Below, one piece after another: positions 25,298-33,301 of a stretch of DNA of 35,198 bases. How positions within the stretch are numbered: the first letter of the stretch is position 1; each line of letters starts with the position of its first letter. The notes beneath the pieces are model-generated. The model was given only the letters and a program-made list of their open reading frames with translations, did no database searches and was not told where the DNA came from. The stretch lies in the NCBI GenBank assembly GCA_019233825.1, contig JAFAMB010000019.1, forward strand, positions 1 through 35,198, written 5' to 3'. The DNA is from Verrucomicrobiota bacterium. GTDB taxonomy: Bacteria; Verrucomicrobiota; Verrucomicrobiia; Chthoniobacterales; JAFAMB01. Both the position numbers and the translations under genes were made by a program.

Positions 25298-27103
25298 ATG
25301 CCATTCCTCCATTGGTTCAGGAAAAAGTCCAGGAGCACAGAGGCCGAAGCCAAGGCTTCCAGCGTTGAGAAATGGAGGCCGGAAGTGACCACCGTCACAG
25401 AAGCGGCGTCCGAAAATTCGGAACAAGCAGGTGTCCCTGACACACCGTCTATCGAGCAGCAACCGATCGGCACACCAGTCCCTGCGACTGCCCCTCCGGA
25501 GCTGCAGACGAGCTCAACGGCGGAACCGGCGTCGACTCCGCATCTTTCCGTTCCGCTTGGAGCCTTTTACGAAAAGCTGCCGCCGCCTCTGCTTGCACCA
25601 ATAAGACCGGACTTAAAGCGACTAATCGAGATCGCCATAGATGATCTTGTCATTGACCAAACGGCCCAAGAGGCGACGGTTCCTCTTTCAATTCTGAGCC
25701 TGTCTTGTCCTGATATTTTCGTGCGCCCGGTTGCTCTGTCCGATGAGATCCCAATAACTTTTTCTTTGAGCGGCTCGGTGCCGATTTCAGCCGTGGAGTC
25801 ACCGCCGCCACCGGAGGCGCAGCCACTGAGGACTGCCGCTGAAGCGCCAGAGTCTGGAAGCCCGGTAGTTCCCGCCGACACGCAGCCGGAACATGCAGAA
25901 AAAACGGACGAGTCTCTCCTGATCAAAGAGCAGCTCACCAAGAGCGCACCCGAGACCGGCTCAGGTCAAATAGAGAGCGGCGAACGGCACTGGGCGCCAA
26001 CAGTCAGAGCGACAACTGCCAGCGGCAAAATTAAGCTTCGCGATGTAACCGTACCTACAGATGAGCTCATTCGGCTCCGAGAGTCCGAAGCAGGTGCCAA
26101 ACCCTCGGCTTCCGTGATTGGCGAAACGGAATTCAGCGGCCGTGCCGCCAGCGCGGAAAAGGGAATCAGCCTCCGGCTCCAGTCCGTTCTCTCCAATTTT
26201 CCACCTGGTCTCGAACGACCTTCGATCCAGGCGCTGAGCGGCACACAGACTGAAATTGTTTTGCCTCTGGACCTGATTCAATCGCAACTGGCTCAAGGCC
26301 GGGTTGTTGTTCCCGCGGCGACGTTCTGCAAGGCGTTGCCAAACGATTTGAAACCGTATTTTGAAACCATTGAACCTGGCGCAGAGATTCCGATCCCGTT
26401 GCGCGAGATCTTTTTGGGTCTTCCGCAAGAGGCAATCAAGCTGAGAGAAGATCAAGAGATCGATCATCCTCAGGAGACAATTCAGACCCCGTTCAGCGCA
26501 CAGGCCGAAGAAGATGCCAAGCGTTTTGGTCTGCACACACCAGCGGCAACCGCACCGGTACCAGATCAGGAAGAGAAGCCCGCGCCGGCCGAGGTTTCCA
26601 AAACGGTTTCGGCCGGCGGATTGCATGCGGACGCCGGTGAGCAGGAGGTTTCATCTCCGCCCTCACCTGTTACGCCGGAAGCTCAGGTCAAAGTCGACTC
26701 GGAAAGGCTGCAGGCGATATTCTTGACAGACGAGACCTTGGATTTACCCAAAACCATCAGAAAGGTGGGTGAATTGCCCGGTCTTCGATCGTGCCTCCTG
26801 AACACCACGGACGGGCTTAAACTCGCGGGAAGCCTCGATGTTCCAGGCCAGGAACAAGCGGTCTCAGTTCTGGTGCCCGAATTGTTCGAGCAGGCGCGAG
26901 CGAAGTTGGCAGACATGCATCTTGGGGCTTTGGAGACGATCACCTTATATTGCGGCAGGGATCAATTGAGTACATTTCTGCAGGGAAACCTTTGTTTGAC
27001 CGTTCTCCACGACAACCGCCCATTCAAGCCGGGCGTACGGGAAAAGGTGCAAGCAGTGATCAACGAGCTTGTGCCTCTCAGCGGATCCGAAAAGGAGCTA
27101 TAG
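25298..27103 (+). CDS. Roadblock/LC7-domain protein with long repeated N-terminal part
   Basis: 601 residues, no signal peptide. The C-terminal about 120 residues (484-593) look like a Roadblock/LC7 (MglB-type) domain: LPGLRSCLLNTTDGLKLAGS, ETITLYCGRDQLSTFLQG, NLCLTVLHDNRPFKPGV. Such domains bind and regulate MglA-type GTPases, and one is encoded nine bases downstream. The rest is Pro/Glu/Ser-rich linker around two related blocks, about 82-156 and 289-376. Both blocks run PL...L..LP, then VP...., then EIPI: compare ATVPLSILSLSCPDIFVRPV...EIPITFSL with GRVVVPAATFCKALPNDLKP...EIPIPLRE. The N-terminus is basic (LHWFRKKSR). Function of the repeat block is unknown. Confidence 0.75.
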   Translation: MPFLHWFRKKSRSTEAEAKASSVEKWRPEVTTVTEAASENSEQAGVPDTPSIEQQPIGTPVPATAPPELQTSSTAEPASTPHLSVPLGAFYEKLPPPLLAPIRPDLKRLIEIAIDDLVIDQTAQEATVPLSILSLSCPDIFVRPVALSDEIPITFSLSGSVPISAVESPPPPEAQPLRTAAEAPESGSPVVPADTQPEHAEKTDESLLIKEQLTKSAPETGSGQIESGERHWAPTVRATTASGKIKLRDVTVPTDELIRLRESEAGAKPSASVIGETEFSGRAASAEKGISLRLQSVLSNFPPGLERPSIQALSGTQTEIVLPLDLIQSQLAQGRVVVPAATFCKALPNDLKPYFETIEPGAEIPIPLREIFLGLPQEAIKLREDQEIDHPQETIQTPFSAQAEEDAKRFGLHTPAATAPVPDQEEKPAPAEVSKTVSAGGLHADAGEQEVSSPPSPVTPEAQVKVDSERLQAIFLTDETLDLPKTIRKVGELPGLRSCLLNTTDGLKLAGSLDVPGQEQAVSVLVPELFEQARAKLADMHLGALETITLYCGRDQLSTFLQGNLCLTVLHDNRPFKPGVREKVQAVINELVPLSGSEKEL

Positions 27104-27112
27104 GACGACCCA

Positions 27113-27754
27113 ATGCCGACCATCAACTACGCCAGCAAGGAGATCCAATTCAAGATCGTGTACTACGGCGCCGCGCTCTGTGGAAAGACCACCAACCTGG
27201 TGTACATCCATTCCCGAATCGCGCCCGCATACAGAGGCGATCTGGTGTCGCTCGCAACGGCGGCGGATCGCACATTGTTTTTTGATTTTCTGCCTTTGAG
27301 CGCTGTCGTACTCCAAGGGTTCAAAACCAAATTCCAGCTGTATACCGTCCCTGGACAGGTCATCTACAACGCCACCCGGCAACTCGTGTTGCGGAACGTC
27401 GACGGGGTTGTGTTCGTGGCGGACTCTCAGTGGGATAAGATGGAAGAAAACGTTGAGAGCTTTCGCAATCTTGAGCAAAACCTCCAGAAGCAAAGCCTTT
27501 CGCTTGATGTGGTTCCGTACGTCCTGCAGTTAAACAAGCGAGACCTTCAAGATGTGGCTCCGACAAACTACCTCCAGTACCTGCTAAACAACCGGAAAAG
27601 GCGGGTGCAAAGTTTCGAATCGATAGCCAGCATCGGTGTAAATGTCTTTTCTACGTTGGACGCGGTCACCCAGCTGCTGTTACACAAGTTTAACCGGGAA
27701 CGAGGGAAGCTCCTCGCGGGACCTGGAGGTGGGGGTGCGGTTAGAGACCGCTGA
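27113..27754 (+). CDS. MglA-like small GTPase
   Basis: 213 residues, Ras-like. The P-loop is GAALCGKT (residues 19-26), LYTVPGQVIY is switch II (the Ras DxxG aspartate is replaced by the PG form seen in MglA), and LNKRDL is the base-specificity motif. KIVYYGAALCGKTTNLVYIH and YNATRQLVLRNVDGVVFVAD are close to Myxococcus MglA, which sets cell polarity and drives gliding and twitching motors. The upstream Roadblock protein is the likely GTPase-activating or guanine-nucleotide partner. The C-terminus is Gly-rich. Downstream, 70 bases away, is a MotA/TolQ-type gene; a transcript through both is possible. Confidence 0.92.
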   Translation: MPTINYASKEIQFKIVYYGAALCGKTTNLVYIHSRIAPAYRGDLVSLATAADRTLFFDFLPLSAVVLQGFKTKFQLYTVPGQVIYNATRQLVLRNVDGVVFVADSQWDKMEENVESFRNLEQNLQKQSLSLDVVPYVLQLNKRDLQDVAPTNYLQYLLNNRKRRVQSFESIASIGVNVFSTLDAVTQLLLHKFNRERGKLLAGPGGGGAVRDR

Positions 27755-27823
27755 TAGGAAAACGCCGGGAACGCTCACTGACACTCTCTTGCAGGCCGCT
27801 CGATGCTCATCTATTAGTTCCCG

Positions 27824-28489
27824 ATGATCGACTACATGCAAAAAGGGGGGCCACTGATGTGGCTCATCCTGGTTTGTAGCGTTGTTTCCATCGCGGTCTT
27901 TGCCGAGCGGCTGCTTTACTTTCATCGTGCAACCATTAACCTGGGCGAATTTCTGCAGGGTCTATCCAATTTAATCAGGAGGCGAAACCTGGCGGAAGCG
28001 CGCGTTGAATGCCAGGCAACGTCCGTGCCCGTTACTAGAGTTATCCACGCGGCGCTCATCCGACACCGTCTGCCGCGAACGGAACTCCGGGAGATTGTTA
28101 AGGAGGCCGGGCAGTTGGAGGTTCCTCGGCTAGAGCACAATCTCGGCGTTCTCGTTGCCATCAGCTACATCTGCCCGCTCATCGGGTTACTTGGCACAGT
28201 CACTGGGCTGATTCAGACATTCGTACAATTGTCTGCAAATAACGGTTACGCGACTCTGGCGGACGTTTCGGGAGGTGTCTACCAGAGTTTGTTGACCACT
28301 GCCGCCGGCCTGGTCGTGGCGATTCCAACCATCCTCGCTTATAGCCACCTCTCCGCGCGCCTGAACGCTTTGATTCACGACATGGAACGAGCCGGCATCG
28401 AAGTAGTTAATCTGCTTTCCGAGAGCGAAATCGATTCATCCATTATTGAATTCGCTTCGGAGTCACCGGCGGCCAGAGAGCATCGATGA
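27824..28489 (+). CDS. MotA/TolQ/ExbB-type proton channel protein
   Basis: 221 residues with three membrane segments at about 10-27, 105-128 and 147-168. ISYICPLIGLLGTVTGLIQTF and GVYQSLLTTAAGLVVAIPTI are the usual pore-lining signatures. These proteins form a pentamer around an ExbD/TolR dimer and use proton flow to move a partner. The start of the ExbD-type gene overlaps by four bases (ATGA). The ExbB, TolQ and AglR-type members cannot be told apart from sequence alone; the TonB-like gene downstream favours ExbB. Confidence 0.93.
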   Translation: MIDYMQKGGPLMWLILVCSVVSIAVFAERLLYFHRATINLGEFLQGLSNLIRRRNLAEARVECQATSVPVTRVIHAALIRHRLPRTELREIVKEAGQLEVPRLEHNLGVLVAISYICPLIGLLGTVTGLIQTFVQLSANNGYATLADVSGGVYQSLLTTAAGLVVAIPTILAYSHLSARLNALIHDMERAGIEVVNLLSESEIDSSIIEFASESPAAREHR

Positions 28490-28887
28490 AACTGACCAGA
28501 TCTATCCACCTTAATCCTTTCCTGATCTTCATCATTCCGTTGGTGGATCTTTTTTTCCTGCTGCTGCTGCTTTTTCTCGTCAGCTCCACCTTTCTGCTCC
28601 ATCCCGGAATCAGCGTGAATCTCCCCTTCTCCAAGTTCACGCTCGGACCGCAAAACAATCCGGTGATTGTTAGCATTACAGCCGGCCCTTTTCCGCTGAT
28701 CTACTATCGAGATCAACAGATAAGTCCGGAGGAGCTCGCACGTCGGTTGGCAGAGGATCATGCCGCGGATCGATCGATTATAATCCAGGCTGATCGTCTA
28801 ACTCCCCAAGGATCTGTCATCGAAGTGATGAATCTTTGCCTCGAAAAGGGTTATTCGGTCGTACTTGCAACGTCGCCACAAAAATGA
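28486..28887 (+). CDS. ExbD/TolR-type biopolymer transport protein
   Basis: 133 residues: one membrane segment (about 12-38) and a periplasmic domain. The essential pore aspartate is D21 (IIPLVDLFFLLLLLF). The periplasmic part has DQQISPEELARRLAEDHAAD and IIQADRLTPQGSVIEVMNL, as expected for the family. It overlaps both neighbours by four bases, so the ExbB-, ExbD- and TonB-type genes are translationally coupled. Confidence 0.92.
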   Translation: MKLTRSIHLNPFLIFIIPLVDLFFLLLLLFLVSSTFLLHPGISVNLPFSKFTLGPQNNPVIVSITAGPFPLIYYRDQQISPEELARRLAEDHAADRSIIIQADRLTPQGSVIEVMNLCLEKGYSVVLATSPQK

Positions 28888-29606
28888 GTCAGCAGGAAGC
28901 GTGCTTTATCTTCGATTGGCGAAGAAGCCGATGGGATTATAGACTGCCTCTGCTGATCGCACTCTCACTCTTCGGGCACGTCTTCTGTTTTTATATTTTC
29001 CACGTGGTCTATCCGACGACCACAACGCTCCTTCCACCCTCAGCACAAGTGACGGTGCTGGATCCGAACAATCCGCAGGATAGAAACTTGCTGGATTGGG
29101 TCGAAATGAACAATCCGGCAAACGTCAGCGCACCCAGGTTCAATCCGCGTCTGGTTGCGCAATTGACGCCGCGGTACAAGCCCATTTTTTCCAGCCTCTC
29201 GGTTGAGTTGAAAACCTCAGATTCTTCCGGGACGCGAGAGCAGGCCATCCCATCGATTTTCTCCCCCGAGGCGCTTCTGCCAATGCGGTCGCGACCGGCG
29301 CAAGCGGCTCCCACGAAAATGTTCTCCAGCCGACTGGAGATCGCTTCAACTCTACAAGCGCGCGCGCCGGTTTCCCTGCCGGCGTTACCGGCGGCTGTCA
29401 CGCTTTCGGAGCCCACCTCACTTTTTATTGGCGTTGATCCTGACGGAGAAGTCGATTTTGTTTTTCTACGCCAATCGAGCGGAATTGGTCAACTTGATCA
29501 GAAAGCAGAGGAATTCATTCGAACGGTAAAATTCAAGCCGGAACCGCGCAGAGATTGGGGAGTGATTACGTTGCACTGGGGAGGGACCGGCCGTGATTCG
29601 CGTTGA
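28884..29606 (+). CDS. TonB-like energy transducer
   Basis: 240 residues. One N-terminal membrane segment (LPLLIALSLFGHVFCFYIF), a long extended periplasmic region with many Pro/Ser, and a C-terminal domain that matches the TonB end: FIGVDPDGEVDFVFLRQSSG, then LDQKAEEFIRTVKFKPEP. TonB carries energy from ExbBD to outer-membrane receptors. The spacer is less Pro/Lys-rich than in classic TonB. No TonB-dependent receptor gene is in the window. The start ATG (28884) is chosen for the ATGA overlap with the ExbD gene. Confidence 0.8.
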   Translation: MSQQEACFIFDWRRSRWDYRLPLLIALSLFGHVFCFYIFHVVYPTTTTLLPPSAQVTVLDPNNPQDRNLLDWVEMNNPANVSAPRFNPRLVAQLTPRYKPIFSSLSVELKTSDSSGTREQAIPSIFSPEALLPMRSRPAQAAPTKMFSSRLEIASTLQARAPVSLPALPAAVTLSEPTSLFIGVDPDGEVDFVFLRQSSGIGQLDQKAEEFIRTVKFKPEPRRDWGVITLHWGGTGRDSR

Positions 29607-29832
29607 GCTGCCGGTGCTGGTTTTCATCTATCTCTTCGTTTTCCTTGCCGCGGTCTTTTCGCTTTGGATTGCGTACGAGTGGCTCCGTGTACGCCGCGAG
29701 AAAGAGACCTTGCGTTACCGGGTTCAATGCACCATTTGTGCCTCTATTTTCGAAGATAAAACCAACACTCTGCTGCCGCGATGCCCTCGCTGCGGCAGTT
29801 TGAACGAGAGATTTAGAATTGGAGGACTCTAA
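29593..29832 (+). CDS. small membrane protein with zinc ribbon
   Basis: 79 residues from GTG 29593, overlapping the TonB-like gene by 14 bases. A single membrane helix (LVFIYLFVFLAAVFSLWIAY) is followed by a short basic stretch and a zinc-ribbon pair, CTIC and CPRC, about 17 residues apart, on the cytosolic side if the N-terminus is outside. I do not know the family. The overlap ties it to the ExbBD-TonB-like set. Confidence 0.8.
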   Translation: MIRVELPVLVFIYLFVFLAAVFSLWIAYEWLRVRREKETLRYRVQCTICASIFEDKTNTLLPRCPRCGSLNERFRIGGL

Positions 29833-29836
29833 CCTT

Positions 29837-31021
29837 ATGGCCATGTTCATCGGGCGAAATCGAAAGGCCCGGACAACCTACGGTTTCGACGAAATCGCTC
29901 TGGTTCCCGGCACGGTGACCATCAATCCGAACGAAGTTGATATCGCATTCAGCTTGCCGCGCAAAGATGCGGAGCCACTCAGACTCGCGATTCCGATTCT
30001 GGCCAGCGCGATGGACGGAGTCGTTGACGTGCCTTTCGCGATTGAGATGGGTAGACTGGGCGGACTAGCGGTATTGAACCTCGAGGGGGTCCAAACCCGA
30101 TACAAAAACCCGGCGGAGGTCCTTTTGACCGTCTTGGAAGCAGACAAGGAACGGGTGACGGGTCTCCTGCAAAAAATCTACCAGGAACCGGTCCGGGAAG
30201 ATTTGATTGCCGCACGCATTAGGGAGATCAAGGACGCCGGTGTCATCGCCGCGGTCAGTTCGATCCCGCAAAAGGCGGAGCGCTATGGACGTATCGCTCA
30301 GGAGGCAGGCGTTGATGTGTTTGTCGTCCAGAGCACCGTCTCTACTGTCCGGCATATTTCGACCGAATACAAATCACTCGACCTCAAGGACTTTTGCCAA
30401 GAGATGAAGTGCCCGGTGATTGTCGGTAACACCGTCGGCTATGATGTGACCCTGGAAATCATCGAATGCGGTGTGGCGGGGGCGCTCATCGGTGTGGGAC
30501 CTGGCGCTGCCTGTACCTCCCGCGGTGTCCTGGGTCTGGGTGTACCGCAAGTAACCGCCACGATCGACTGTGCGGCCGCACGCGATCACCACTACAAGAA
30601 GACGGGTTGCTATGTACCGATTATCACGGACGGCGGAATGAGCAACGGAGGCGACGTTTGCAAGGCCTTCGCTTGCGGCGCGGATGCGGTCATGATCGGC
30701 AGCGCGTTCGCGAAAGCCATCGAAGCGCCCGGGAGGGGATACCACTGGGGGATGGCAACACCCCACGCCAATCTGCCACGGGGTACACGTATCCGGGTCG
30801 GAACGACTGGCCCGCTGCGGCAGATCCTTTTCGGCCCGGCAGATGTTGATGATGGAAGTCAGAATCTCGTGGGAGCGATTACGACCTGCATGGGCAACGT
30901 CGGTGCTGCTAATCTTCGTGAGTTCCAGGAAACGGAAATCATTATCGCACCCTCGATTCGAACCGAAGGAAAACTCTTCCAGCAAGTACAAATGGTAGGG
31001 ATGGGCTCCAGGAACTCTTGA
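29837..31021 (+). CDS. GuaB3-type IMP dehydrogenase-related protein
   Basis: 394 residues. It has the IMP dehydrogenase barrel: EIALVPGTVTINPNEVDIAF, LASAMDGVVDVPFAIEMGRL, NTVGYDVTLEIIECG, and the catalytic loop GPGAACTSRGVLGLGVPQ with C226; VPIITDGGMSNGGDVCKAF is the phosphate site. The CBS pair of normal GuaB is absent (DKERVTGLLQKIY follows instead), as in the GuaB3 group of actinobacteria and cyanobacteria. IMP dehydrogenases make XMP for GTP synthesis; whether GuaB3 proteins do so varies. GGAGG at about 29820 sits 11 bases before ATG 29837; an ATG two codons later is an alternative. A GTP link to the MglA-like GTPase upstream is tempting but unproven. Confidence 0.85.
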   Translation: MAMFIGRNRKARTTYGFDEIALVPGTVTINPNEVDIAFSLPRKDAEPLRLAIPILASAMDGVVDVPFAIEMGRLGGLAVLNLEGVQTRYKNPAEVLLTVLEADKERVTGLLQKIYQEPVREDLIAARIREIKDAGVIAAVSSIPQKAERYGRIAQEAGVDVFVVQSTVSTVRHISTEYKSLDLKDFCQEMKCPVIVGNTVGYDVTLEIIECGVAGALIGVGPGAACTSRGVLGLGVPQVTATIDCAAARDHHYKKTGCYVPIITDGGMSNGGDVCKAFACGADAVMIGSAFAKAIEAPGRGYHWGMATPHANLPRGTRIRVGTTGPLRQILFGPADVDDGSQNLVGAITTCMGNVGAANLREFQETEIIIAPSIRTEGKLFQQVQMVGMGSRNS

Positions 31022-31091
31022 CTCCCGATTTGATGATTAGATTTCTGTTGCTTAACCGAAGATTGCAGTCTAACGCCGTATCACAGTGCTC

Positions 31092-32339
31092 ATGAGCAAC
31101 CGACGAGTCGTTATAACCGGTATTGGAGTGGTATCCCCCCTCGGAAGCGATCTGAAATCGTTTTGGGAAAATTTGGTGAACGGCAAGAGCGGCGTTCGCC
31201 GGATTACCCAGTTCGATGCTTCTACCTTTGACTGCCAAATTGCGGGTGAGGTCATGGATTTCAATCCGTCGTTGTATTTCAAGAATCCTAAGGACGTCCG
31301 GCGCGCTGATCGATTCTCACAATTCGCAATGGCATCAGCTAAACTAGCGCTCGAAGACAGCGGGCTGGACCTGGAGAAAGTCGATCGCAGCCGATTCGGT
31401 GTGCTCGTGGGAAGCGGCATCGGGGGTCTTAAGACTCTCGAAGATCAACACACAGTTCTCATGAACAAGGGTGCTTCCCGAGTCTCTCCATTCATGGTTC
31501 CGATGATGATCGTAAACATGGCGAGCGGCCTGATCTCTATGGAGTACGGCCTCGAGGGACCCAATTTCTCAATCGTAACCGCCTGCGCCACAGCGGCTAA
31601 CTCGATTGGAGAAGCCTGGCGGATGATCCGATACGGGGACGCGGACATCTTTCTGGCGGGTGGATCGGAAGCCGTCATTTCCCGGCTGGGGATAGCCGGC
31701 TTTTGCTCGATGCGGGCGATGAGCACCCGGAATGACGAACCCGAGAAAGCATCGCGCCCCTTCGATCGCGATCGGGATGGATTCGTGATGGGCGAGGGCG
31801 CTGGAATTCTTGTTCTTGAGGAATACGAAATAGCGAAGGCGCGCGGTGCGCAAATCTATTGCGAACTGGCCGGATATGGTCTTACCGCAGACGCTTATCA
31901 TATGACCGCCCCGCGACCGGACGGCAAAACCGTGGCTCGCGCAATGCGGTTAGCCTTGGAATACGCCGGCGCGAACGTGACTGAGGTGGACTACATCAAC
32001 GCGCACGCAACTTCTACGGGTGTCGGAGATATTTGCGAGAGCAACGCGGTCAAGCTGCTGGCGGGCGACTATGCAAAGAACGGCCTTCTGGTGAGTTCCA
32101 CGAAGTCTATGACCGGGCATTTGCTCGGGGGTGCCGGAGGCGTGGAAAGTGCCGTCTGCGTCCTCACAATCAAACACGGAGTCGTTCCGCCAACGATCAA
32201 TTTGGACAATCCGGATCCGGAATGCGATCTCGACTATGTTCCAAAAGTGGCGCGAGAAAAAGGCGTTGGCCTGGCGCTGAATAACTCCTTTGGATTTGGC
32301 GGACATAATGCAACGCTGGCGTTCCGCGCGTTGCGTTAG
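31092..32339 (+). CDS. fabF: 3-oxoacyl-[acyl-carrier-protein] synthase II
   Basis: 415 residues, condensing enzyme of fatty acid elongation. The Cys-His-His triad is complete: C165 in VTACATAANSIGEAW, H305 in NAHATSTGVGD and H343 in KSMTGHLLGGAGG. N-terminus VVITGIGVVSPLGSD and C-terminus NNSFGFGGHNATLAF are standard. ATG 31092 is preferred to GTG 31086 because it keeps the normal family N-terminus. acpP and fabG are not adjacent. Confidence 0.96.
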   Translation: MSNRRVVITGIGVVSPLGSDLKSFWENLVNGKSGVRRITQFDASTFDCQIAGEVMDFNPSLYFKNPKDVRRADRFSQFAMASAKLALEDSGLDLEKVDRSRFGVLVGSGIGGLKTLEDQHTVLMNKGASRVSPFMVPMMIVNMASGLISMEYGLEGPNFSIVTACATAANSIGEAWRMIRYGDADIFLAGGSEAVISRLGIAGFCSMRAMSTRNDEPEKASRPFDRDRDGFVMGEGAGILVLEEYEIAKARGAQIYCELAGYGLTADAYHMTAPRPDGKTVARAMRLALEYAGANVTEVDYINAHATSTGVGDICESNAVKLLAGDYAKNGLLVSSTKSMTGHLLGGAGGVESAVCVLTIKHGVVPPTINLDNPDPECDLDYVPKVAREKGVGLALNNSFGFGGHNATLAFRALR

Positions 32340-32340
32340 C

Positions 32341-32432
32341 CGGTAGGGTCGCGCTCCCGCGCCACCGGGCTACCCGCGTAAATACCCGTGATTCTGCCTC
32401 AACGCCAATCGCGCGGGAGCGCGACCCTACCG
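32341..32432. repeat. perfect 22-bp inverted repeat (family B)
   Basis: CGGTAGGGTCGCGCTCCCGC plus GC (32341-32362) is the exact reverse complement of 32411-32432, with 48 bases between. It fills almost the whole gap between fabF and the transporter gene. Its last base is the first base of the transporter's GTG start. Related half copies are at 11334-11354 and 21098-21120. Confidence 0.95.
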
Positions 32433-33289
32433 TGCTTTTCAGCTTGAACAAATACGTTCTTCTGCTAATCGCGACGGCGATCCTCTGGTCATTGGGCGGC
32501 GTGCTCATCAAATCCATCGACTGGACGCCTGTCGCGATAGCCGGTAGCCGGAGCTTGATCGCTGCGCTGGTCATTAGCCTCGTGATGCCTGGCGTCCTTC
32601 AAAAGATCTCGCGGCAGTCTGTCCCGGGGGCATTCGCCTATGCCGCAACGGTTATTCTTTTTGTTGTTGCCACGAAGCTGACGACGGCGGCTAATGCGAT
32701 TTTCCTTCAGTACACGGCGCCAATCTATATCGCGATGATCGGTCCCTGGTTTTTGCGCGAAAGCACGAGTTGGCAGGATTGGTTGCTGATCCTGCTCGCC
32801 CTTGCCGGGGTCGCTCTTTTCTTTCTCGATCAACTCAGTCTACAAGGTCTTTCGGGAATAGTTGCTGCGCTCGGCAGCGGTTTTTCCTTCGCCTGGCTAA
32901 CAATCCTTATGCGTCATCAGCGAGCGGCCTCGCCTGAGGCAGTCGTACTTCTGGGCAACGTGATTACCTTCCTGTTTGCGTTGCCTTGGATGTTTCCCGT
33001 CACGAAAATCGAGCAGAACGGGCCCTGGCTGCTTGTGCTGGGCATTGTACAATTGACGATTCCATATCTGATTTATTCTGCAGCGATTCGCCACGTCCGT
33101 GCCCTTGATGCGTCCATTATCGGCATCATTGAACCGATCCTAAATCCGATCTGGGTGATGCTCGTCACGAACGAACGTCCAGCATTCTGGTCGATTGTAG
33201 GCGGGTCGATCGTTTTGGCCACCACTCTCGCCAGAAGTCTGATCGCCTCTCGGAATGAGCAGCCGATCGGGAACCCTCCGAACGGATAG
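32432..33289 (+). CDS. DMT-superfamily (EamA) transporter
   Basis: 285 residues, about ten membrane helices in two EamA-type halves (VLLLIATAILWSLGGVLIKS; SGIVAALGSGFSFAWLTILM). Such proteins export small metabolites; the substrate cannot be told. AIRHVRALDASIIGIIEPIL and NPIWVMLVTNERP are the conserved end of the second half. The GTG start at 32432 coincides with the end of a palindrome, so the ribosome binding region would lie within the hairpin arm; a start a few residues later is possible. It ends 12 bases from the convergent murA. Confidence 0.85.
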   Translation: MLFSLNKYVLLLIATAILWSLGGVLIKSIDWTPVAIAGSRSLIAALVISLVMPGVLQKISRQSVPGAFAYAATVILFVVATKLTTAANAIFLQYTAPIYIAMIGPWFLRESTSWQDWLLILLALAGVALFFLDQLSLQGLSGIVAALGSGFSFAWLTILMRHQRAASPEAVVLLGNVITFLFALPWMFPVTKIEQNGPWLLVLGIVQLTIPYLIYSAAIRHVRALDASIIGIIEPILNPIWVMLVTNERPAFWSIVGGSIVLATTLARSLIASRNEQPIGNPPNG

Positions 33290-33301
33290 CTAGCTACCTA
33301 C

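Noticed and set aside
25961-26626. 221-codon minus-strand frame within the Roadblock protein gene
   Set aside because: Antisense shadow in a biased Pro/Glu-rich coding region; no recognisable domain.
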